Assembly (NCBI GenBank): GCA_948470475.1
Contig: OX419342.1
Span: forward strand, 28,782,376 to 28,846,375
Direction: 5' to 3'
Length of the DNA stretch: 64,000 nucleotides
Origin: Galaxea fascicularis
Lineage: Eukaryota; Cnidaria; Anthozoa; Scleractinia; Euphylliidae
How positions within the stretch are numbered: position 1 is the first letter of the stretch; each line of letters begins with the position of its first letter. Shown here piece by piece: positions 56,236 to 64,000 of the stretch. The translations under genes were made by a program, and so were the position numbers. The notes beneath the pieces were generated by a model that worked only from the letters and a program-made list of their open reading frames with translations, ran no database searches and had not been told where the DNA came from.

Positions 56236-58792
56236 GAGTTAATGTGAGTTGTAAATTGGCCACCGTACAGGGATTCTAACAGGTTAAACTAAAAGATGAA
56301 ACTGTGAAATAGTAGAAAAAACTTTAATTTCAAACTTTATAACCATCTCTGCATATGCTCTGAAATATAAGTACTTAATACTCTCATCATTGTTAGAAAT
56401 TTCTATGTATCAGTTCAACTATATATTATCTTATTGTTCATACCGAAGAGCAACCTACAAAAGTTCCAAGCTAAATTTCTATTTAAATGTTATCTGCTTT
56501 TGGTAGCTGGAGAAAAACAATGCGGTATAAAGTTACTTGGATGAGGAAGCAGCAAAATTGTAGAGAAAAGAAAAAATGAAAGCTGCTTCCTGGGAGCCAG
56601 GGAGATAGGAGATAGAGAAGTGGGAACTAACCCTGCCCCCCTCCCTCTCCCCCTCCCCCATCCCGCTTAAAAGAACGTGACAGATTTTTGGATTTACCAA
56701 CAGCAAAAATTTACCTATTTCCCGATGTGCCACAACAGTTTGAACAGATTGATCCCAAATGCAGACACATTTCACATTAACCCAAAGAGTATAAAAGCAC
56801 ATTTACTGTAGCATATATAATCACTGCTGTATATTTTTGGGGGTATATGGGTTACCATAATTATTCAATTCAACACCTCCCTTCCAATAAGCACCCCCTT
56901 CCAACAACACTCCACTTTGAATGTGTTCTTGCTAATTAGCACTCACTATTCCAATGCCTTCATAGTACTTTGAGATCAACTGTGGTTCACTCTTTCTTTA
57001 ACTGCTGACATTAATACCATTTTTTCAGGACATCAAAAGTGGTCTTGTTCTAAGTTTCTTGATTGTAATTTTAACGTGAGAGCATAAACAGCTTCAAACT
57101 TTTTCTGTTAGTTTTTTCCTATTTTGTTACTTAAAAAATGTAGTTTTTCCACATTTGACTGTTTGCCAAACAGAAATAAGATCCTATCCCAAATAAGCAC
57201 CCTCTCTCTAATAAATGCCTAGAGTAAATAAGTGCCCTGGATGGTGAAATCATAACAGTAAAGGATTAATCAATCATACTACAAAGTGTTTTCTAACTAA
57301 GCTGTTTTCTAACTTCAACTGAAAAACTAAATGAGGGGAGCATTGAGGTTTGAGGTATTGAGCTTTCAAGCAGTTTTTCCGTAATTTCAATTGCGGTATA
57401 GCAGTATCACCTAGCCCTTCAGTATGGAGTTTCACCATTTTGCCTGACAGTATTCAGTAACAGAAGTTCCTTCACAGTATTGCAGTACAATTCATTTGCA
57501 CTTTCCTGTCTAATACAGGTCAAGCTCACACTTTACTGCATGCTATTTGTTTTGTATACACCTACCAGAAGGTCAAATGAATGCACTTTTCCTTTTGTGA
57601 AAAACAGCAAACAAGTTGTGAATTACTTCACTGATGAACTACCAAAATACATGGGCATATGGTGCATACGTTCTTGAGATAAATAAACACACTAAAAAGA
57701 TGGAAGCAACTTCAAGTAAGCTTGACTAATAATATTATAAAATAATGCAGTGGCAGTATTTTATCAATTTTCGACACAGTACTTTGGTAATTGCCAATTT
57801 TTCTCAAAGTACTACAGTATTGGGTGCTGCCCAATGTCCCCCTCCTAAATATAATTATCATGCCATAAATTAAGCTTAAATCAAATGCAATTCGTTAGAA
57901 AACTAATTACTGTAGCTTGCTGTGCTGTGCTTTGACACTTTCTTATTCTCTTAAACTAGAGCAAATGCGTGATGGACCAGCCATTTTGTTTGCTAAAACG
58001 GAGAAGCCAGTTACCACCAAACAGGGCATGTCTTTACTCTAACAGAGAGAAGAATGTCACATTTCATCTCAAGCCACTTCTGCTTTTATGTAAATCATAC
58101 AGTTTTTTTCTTAACATGTGTTCTTATCATTAAAATCGTGTTCAATGAAACAAAATGCTACTGTTACAAACGTTTTGCCTTTACTGCTTTAATTGGTTAA
58201 GAACAAGTTAATGTTGAAATTCTAACCCATTAAACCCTAATTTTAGCATGCTAACTCTCTTTACTGTTGTCCATAAAATTCTTATACAATCTTCTCTTAT
58301 ATCAACCATTAAGCATTAAATTCATCACTATTTTCTACTGCTCTTCACTGCTTTTCATGCATGACAACTCATGAGTTAGGAGAAAATGTGTGAAAATAAA
58401 GATATTCATATTTGGTGATCTTTAGCTAATGTTTTTTTTCCAAGATTTATACATTTGGCCAATTTAATAATGAATGTAGTAAGGAGAGATAAGATGCTGG
58501 TCACTTTTGAGGCAAGATATTTTAAAGTGTTTTCTTCACTCTCATGGCTTGTAATGTTTTAATAAAGAACGACATTTCAGCAGAAAGTAGATGTTCATCA
58601 CTACAGGGACTAAAGGGATTTATTTTAAAACAGTGTCATTATGATTTACACTGTTGCCTAACAAGTACGTCTTTAGAATGAAAGGTGCACTTTCTTCCCT
58701 TCTATGTAGTAACCACTGATTGCAATCACCCTTGACAGCAATGCATTAGGCCATAAAAATCTTACCAGAATGTTCAAATTAAATAGTTTGAT

Positions 58793-61700
58793 TTAGCTTT
58801 GAGACTTTTGTTTCTTGGAATTTTGTAATTTCTTTGAAAAAATAATCACTTTTGGATTATCTGGATCATCTTTTGATACCTGCATGTCAACCTTATCCCC
58901 CTGCTGTGCAATATACTCCATCAGTGCATTGCTACGTGCTAAGGTAAAAGCCACTATGTCCTTGACAATCAGTAGAGCCTGCTCCACTTGCTGAACATTC
59001 AATAGCTCCACACTGTGACGTACACCCATTATATTCACACTCGTCTCCTTTTCATCTTTGAAATGAGAAGTCAATTTTTCCAGATCCCTCTGTATAGATC
59101 CTCCTTCCATTTTCACAAAATTCATTCTGTCTGATATCAATCTGAAGAGAAAGATGGCTGTCTTCAAAACATCTGCCACTGGTTCTTTAAGAGCATCCAC
59201 TGACACAAGAGGATCAACATCAAGGTGAAACTCATATTCACCATCAACACTACCATGACTAAAGCCAATCCTCATGTCTAAAAAATAAATCCCAAAATTA
59301 CATAATTTAAGATGTTTCTCAATCTCTGCACATTATGAAAATTACACAACTCCATAAAAGATTGCTTGAACATTAGCAATAACAAACTATGATGGTATCA
59401 AAGTAAAGCTAAAATGAAGTTCATAAAGTTGTGATGCTTGACCAGTTTGAGATTGATAGCCACTCCCACCAACTAAAGAACTAGATATTATGAAATTGTG
59501 ACAAAACTCACATTAATTTTGATAAAAAGAAGTAAGATAACAAACTGAAAGAAAGCTACACAAGAAATGGCTCGACACACCAAATCCCACCCAAATCTGT
59601 AGAACAAACAGAAAATTGGTTACCAGGAGGTATAGAATCCAAGCACTTCACCAGTGGACGGTCATGGTCTAAGCCCATGACTCTCTTAAAATCTTGCTCA
59701 GCATCCTTCAACAACTTCCACTCATGCAATAGTTTATCATAGCGGCTGACAATGTCCTCAGCTCCAAGTTTACTGAAAACTGCATTTGTTTCTGGGAGAA
59801 AAAATGTTGGATTCTAATAGTTCATTCTATCCACTGCCAAGAAAAAGTACTGAAAATGAAAACATTTCCCACTACCTTTTTACCTGCCTCCCTGATTGAC
59901 TGGCTGTTTGACATCCTGCAAGCTGCCTGCCAGCCTGCATGCATGACTCTCTTAAAGCCCTTGACTCTCTTAAAATCTTGCTCAGCATCCTTCAACAACT
60001 TCCACTCATGCAATAATTTATCATAGCGGCTGGATGATTGATGGGCAGGTATCAGACTGACTGGTTAATAAGCTACAATGAGTTGCAAAAATACTTGAGA
60101 CATTGTACGCCATTTGGCCTTGAATGACGTTTCCATGATCTTCCGCTTTCCCTCCCCCTCCCCCTCTTATCAAAGTTGTCAACGGTGCAGCACCATGCTT
60201 GAAACTTTGAGGAACAACTTTAAAAGTGGGAGAGGGAGGGGGTGTGTATTGTATTGCACAAATTTGTTGGTGGCAGCGTTTTAGAGAAAGAAGAGACGTC
60301 TTTGATGGCGAATGTCTCAACAATTTTGCAACTGGTTGTAGCTGGTTGGTTGGCCAACAAAGTGAGTTACTGTTTGTCTACATTATGCAAAGTTTGGAGG
60401 ACAAGTGCATAAAAATTATCATTAAAGAAAATAAGTAAGACTGCTTTTCAAGTTGCATTGAATTTCCTTTGGTTATTTGTGTCCATGCCGTGGTTTTTAC
60501 ACTTTCAATTTGACCCATTCCTGTATGTGGTTACAACTCAACAAGTTTTATGTATTGACAGGTATTGTAACTAAATTCAGTTGACCAGAATTGGTCTCAC
60601 TGTGTAACAGCTTCTTACTGAGATTTCTGTCATGATAGGAAATGAATATTGTCATTGTTAGAATGAGTACCACACAAATGTACAAACACCATGTGTATTT
60701 TGTTGGCTGTTATTTGTAAGTGGATTGTGAATTATTGTGGAAGAGTATCCGGTTGAATTCTTCAGTTGCAGCTAAGATCATGCTCCCTTTCCCTACTCCC
60801 ACCACTCCTCTAACACCTTTGACTCGTTTTCTTCACTTTTTAGATGTTCTGTGCCTTTCTCAACTATCCTTTTGTTCCATAACTGCACTTACGTCGATTA
60901 TTTGCCCATATCAATTTGATATCCCTTGTTGGTCCATTTCTGTGTTTCTTTTTCTTTGAATCTTTCATTGCATCCTGTGATTCAGATAAGGCAGCATCAA
61001 CTGATTCAGCCATCTGTGCTGCATATGCTCCTGTACCTGCAACCAGCATTTGCTTCTCCTATAAATACACAATAACAAAAAATGGAAATTATGGTAAAGT
61101 GTTCACACAATACTTTTGACATTTCAAACAAGGAACCTAGTGTTGAGTTCACTATCAAAGTAATCAGAGATTCAGAACTAAATTATCAAGTTTTGTCCAA
61201 TGCCATTCAATTACATGTATGTGTTCAAGAATCAAACACAACAAACCAAATTATGTGCTCAGCTCAAATAAACTGTTTAATGGATCTTGCATTAAGCTTT
61301 CACATAAACCTCTGTGGTTATTTCACTGGTACCTGGGGCTTCAATGACACATCTGTTCATCATATGATATGCATTGTTATACAAAATTTTTAGGGTCACA
61401 AATTTCCTCATGTAACTGAGTCCACATGACTTGCATAATCTTGCCATGCACGACCGTACACTTAAAAAGTCTGCCATTTTGGAAAGATGCTTTCAAAGTT
61501 CACAATTGTTTCTGTTGCAATTATTCTGCAAAAGATGCTTTGATGAGTTAATTTAGAGGTTTCTCTGACCATGATGGCAATTCTAAACCATTCCTTTCCT
61601 TCAACATTTCCTTTCTCAAACTGCAAGGAGAACTCTCCATCTATCTAACAGCATGAGAATAATAAATTGTATTCAGCCATTTGGTTAAAAAATATCAATG

Positions 61701-61813
61701 CCACATGATGCAATCCTGGGAATAGAACTTCAAAGCTGTGTGCCATCAAGCAAGGCTTTCAAACATCTTAATTATTGAACTGAGCCAAATGAACATGCAT
61801 GCCAGAAAACATA

Positions 61814-61848
<35 letters not shown>

Positions 61849-63531
61849 CTTAATTGACCACTCCCCTAGAGGGGCTTTTCAGGGACAATGAAACAAATAA
61901 ATATACAAATGAACAGAATTAAGAATCCCAACTGGCGGGACCAGTTGGCTATTTACAACTTTTTAATAATTATTGTTTCCAGACTCTTTGAAAGTGGACA
62001 ACAATACATTTGTAGCTTATTTAATTTACAGTCTCCCCAATTAGTAGAGCACTTGTGTTCAGCTAGAATGATTTGAGACTTATAGATAGATAGATAGATA
62101 GATAGTTTATTTAAAAATCACATTGCAGCCACAAAAGCTGAATTAAGTAATTTTTACAATTCTTAAAAAACCAAAACAAATTAGAAAAGTTAAAACCTAT
62201 TTACATGAATTTTGTATAACATAATAATGTAACCTAAATCTAAAATATGTAATTGTCATATTAAAGCCTAGATAAATCTTAAATATATATGGAAGTAAAA
62301 TAGATATTGATATTTATAAAAAAAACTGAATTCATTGATGGCAGCAGTCATAAAAATATCGTTTGAGACCAAAACTAATTATTACATTTGCGAGCCATGG
62401 CAAAGATGAACGTGTTTTTGGTTCGACTTGTTTTCAAATGTGGGATGGCAAAAGGGCGATGGTTTCTCAGATTACATTTGGGTTCGTTCCTAGGAGGCAG
62501 CAAGCTGTTTAATTTGTGACCAGTATCAGAACATATCTGGTCGAATAATTTACGGCACAGAAGACTGTGGTGCTCGGTAATAGGCGTTATGCCCAAAAAA
62601 CCGCAAGCACTTGTGTAACCCGTGCCGGGCAAAATTATCGATAGCGCCCTTTTCTCGATACGCACGAGCTCATTTTTCAAGTACTGCGGCAGTTATTATA
62701 ATCATATCTATAGCAAAATTCTCTATTCTGATTGGTTCCGAGTGCACCGATTTGTTGCATAATTGGCATGCGATCACATGGGTGTCCAATTACAGGTATC
62801 CAATTACAACTTTTTGTAATTGGATACCTGTAATTGGACACCTACACTATTTGCGCATCAATTACGTGCACTTTAATGGTTATCTCCATAACGTTTTTCT
62901 TTGTAGGACTCTTGGAACATACCACTGAGTTTTGCACTCAAACGAGGTTTTCTAAATCTTGTTAATCTCGAAATTTGTTATTGATACGATTAATTAGTCA
63001 TTGGACCTCATGTCGTACAATTCAGAGAGTAATTATTGTGGTTGTAATTTCAAATCGGACTCAAGCTGCTCACTCGTCCGGTTTTGAAATTACTTGCTTG
63101 ATTACTCACTGAATTGTACTCCACTCGGCCCAATTACTATTACTTATTGTTATTATTTTATTATTATTATCATTATTCGTTTAATTCCAGTTAACATTGG
63201 AGAGCAGCGTCTTTTCCGGCTTTTGTTACACACGCAACTGCTGGAGATTTGAAGGCGAACAAATTCTACTTGGTTTAGAAACGACTTATAAACTGTTACA
63301 CAAGAAGAAAAATCAGCAACTACTGGATCACTCCAAAATCGATCAAAACTAAAATCGCGAAGCGCTGCAAGTAGCATATCATGATACCAACTGACCTGTA
63401 GCTGCAATCTTAAATATTTGAGATATTCGCAACTCCGAAAACAGTCAAATCGTTTCCAAATGTCTTCATTTTCTTACCTCTCCTTTCCCGAAGAGTTTTC
63501 CATAGCAACAAATGCAGAAATATTGATCCAT
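58793..63531 (-). CDS. Four-exon gene of unknown family, 290 residues
   Basis: Exons on the minus strand: 63478-63531, 60893-61058, 59624-59791, 58793-59277; 873 nt, all junction phases agree and all four splice-site pairs are good GT-AG. I do not recognise the family. Seen: an N-terminus with clustered Cys (MDQYFCICCYG, Cys6/8/9), an Ala-rich part (VAGTGAYAAQM), a basic patch KKKKHRN at 53-59, RYDKLLHEWKLLKDAEQDFKRVM (about 88-110) with coiled-coil character, a conserved-looking DGEYEFHLDVDPLVSV (about 140-155), and a mostly helical C-terminal half ending in a Lys/Ser/Gln-rich tail. No signal peptide or membrane segment. Intron 2 carries a 78 bp near-copy of exon 3 (59955-60032). The first exon rests on phase and splice sites alone. 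Confidence 0.75.
59955..60032 (-). repeat. Duplicated piece of exon 3 inside intron 2
   Basis: 78 bp that match 59671-59748, the central part of exon 3, with two mismatches. The copy is bounded by unrelated intron sequence. It lacks the exon's acceptor but continues the exon's reading sense for the codons around HEWKLLKDAEQDFKRV. Confidence 0.85.
60081..60333. mobile_element. MITE in intron 2 of the unknown gene
   Basis: 'agttgcaaaaatacttgaga' with 'cattgtacgccat' at the left, inverse 'ggcgaatgtctcaacaattt' with 'tgcaact' at the right; a purine/pyrimidine-rich centre ('ccctccccctcccc' against 'gggagagggaggggg') also pairs. No open frame. Confidence 0.65.
61828..62050 (-). repeat. SINE-like element, family A, with (ATA)n tail
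   Basis: Read on the minus strand: 'gtaaatagccaactggtccc', then 'cattgtccctgaaaagcccc' and 'agtggtcaattaagtattta', ending in an (ATT)n microsatellite at about 61815-61845. The tail is nearly identical to that of the copy at 1800-2045. It lies in intron 1 of the unknown gene. Confidence 0.65.
62080..62710 (-). mobile_element. LINE 3' end fragment with microsatellite tail
   Basis: The minus-strand frame 62680-62375 reads ELVRIEKRALSIILPG and LCRKLFDQICSD, then LRNHRPFAIPHLKT and a stop, typical of the extreme C-terminus of a LINE ORF2. A 3' UTR of about 270 bp follows and ends in a (TATC)n run at 62083-62106. This is the normal 5'-truncated form of a LINE copy. Confidence 0.75.
62782..62843. 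repeat. Perfect 28 bp-arm palindrome
   Basis: GTGTCCAATTACAGGTATCC plus 8 further bases is followed, after about 5 bases, by its exact reverse complement. It lies inside an AT-rich stretch between the LINE end and the hairpin element at 62995. Confidence 0.85.
62995..63127. mobile_element. Hairpin-type MITE in intron 1 of the unknown gene
   Basis: Arms of about 60 bp: 'tagtcattgg...gtacaattcagagagtaat...tttcaaatcggac' pairs with 'gtccggttttgaaatta...attactcactgaattgtac...ccaattacta'. Only a few bases separate the arms. Confidence 0.65.
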
Positions 63532-64000
63532 CTTAACCCATTTTGAGTTTGTTGTGCTGTGTCCATCGATGCAATATAGAATATGATAGAACAGACATTA
63601 TACTAGTACCCAGATTCCCAGTTTTCTCCATCCATTTCAAAACGCACCACGTGACCGATTATGTCCCCACATAAACCCGGGGAATCGGTGATACCCAACG
63701 CGCCAACGGCGTGTTGCGAAAAAATATTTGACGTTCATTAATCACAATTGCCTTCATTTGCCTTTAAAAATATGCTCGGATATATGTCCTCGGGCATTAT
63801 CAGTTCCTCGAAGCTCACAGTTTTCCTCGATCTTCGCTCTTGAAAAACTGTTCGCTTCTTGGAACAGATAATGTCCACGGACAAATATCCAAGCAAATTT
63901 TCGCGCCAAATGGAGAAATTGTTTATTCTTATTTTACATAGCCTGCAGCCGTTCAAAGTGGAGTGGTCCCTCCCTCCTCGCGCGCCCGAACGCCTGCCAC
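63532..64000. other. Upstream region of the unknown gene with a long palindrome
   Basis: 63532-63765 is the only visible space for this gene's promoter; it has no TATA box that I trust. 63767-63901 is an imperfect palindrome: about 66 bp arms sharing 'gg(a/t)catatatgtcc..', 'cattatc', 'gttcc', 'gaagc' and 'cagttttt'-like blocks on both sides of a very short loop. The minus-strand frame 63738-63956 lies across the palindrome and is not supported as a gene. The last 100 bp are GC-rich. Confidence 0.6.

Larger units (their letters stand above)
53091..58792. other. Intergenic region between PNO1 and the unknown gene
   Basis: 53091-54960 holds nested DNA transposons; 55013-56235 holds LINE pieces and a SINE. 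From 56236 to 58618 I see AT-rich DNA with imperfect inverted motifs around 56870-57240 (built on 'aataagcacc') but no supportable gene. A candidate poly(A) signal for the unknown gene, AATAAA on the minus strand, is at 58619-58624. The coding-like frame 54554-54895 (-) has no domain. Confidence 0.55.

Noticed and set aside
63738..63956. 72-codon minus-strand frame
   Set aside because: It runs through the long palindrome, and the sequence explains it without a gene.

Overview
The window looks like nuclear DNA from an animal, most likely a cnidarian and plausibly a stony coral. The genes are intron-rich, with GT-AG introns and vertebrate-like exon phases. The spacers are AT-rich and packed with short inverted-repeat transposons, SINEs and LINE pieces. 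The coral assignment is inference from gene style and from repeat families that I remember from coral sequence; no species marker is visible. Exon chains were built by hand from splice sites, reading phase and family knowledge, without transcript data.

Layout, left to right. (1) 29-670 (+): last exon of an SLC35A-type nucleotide-sugar transporter. (2) 671-3807: spacer with a SINE and a 1.26 kb inverted-repeat element carrying a nested MITE. (3) 3808-20863 (+): a complete 10-exon presenilin, the catalytic subunit of gamma-secretase. Its 9.4 kb intron 6 holds three DNA-transposon remnants, one with a dead RecQ-like helicase fragment, and a young Gypsy-type LTR element without reverse transcriptase, itself hit by a solo LTR. 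(4) 22130-27600 (-): complete POLR3F (RPC6/RPC39). (5) 27713-33164 (+): a class I SAM-dependent methyltransferase, head to head with POLR3F across 112 bp and with one probable GC-AG intron. (6) 33165-36806: spacer with MITEs and a roughly 1.3 kb TTAA-flanked element. (7) 36807-44000 (-): complete KAT5/TIP60 acetyltransferase. (8) 44704-45708 (+): an intronless, apparently inactive protein-kinase-like gene. (9) 45709-48434: spacer with a long-TIR MITE and a weak two-exon small-gene candidate. (10) 48435-53090 (-): complete PNO1. (11) 53091-58792: nested transposons, LINE pieces and a tRNA-derived SINE. (12) 58793-63531 (-): a four-exon, 290-residue gene of unknown family, with a SINE, LINE 3' end and hairpin MITEs in its first intron. 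(13) 63532-64000: a long imperfect palindrome.

The genes do not form a pathway. They are an ordinary mix of conserved functions: Golgi sugar transport, intramembrane proteolysis, RNA polymerase III, histone acetylation and ribosome assembly. I found no CRISPR array, operon or defence island. The items most worth following are the intronless pseudokinase, the unknown 290-residue protein with a near-perfect 78 bp copy of one exon in its intron, the retrotransposon in the presenilin intron that splits the first catalytic Asp codon, and mobile elements lying within 10-25 bp of splice sites.
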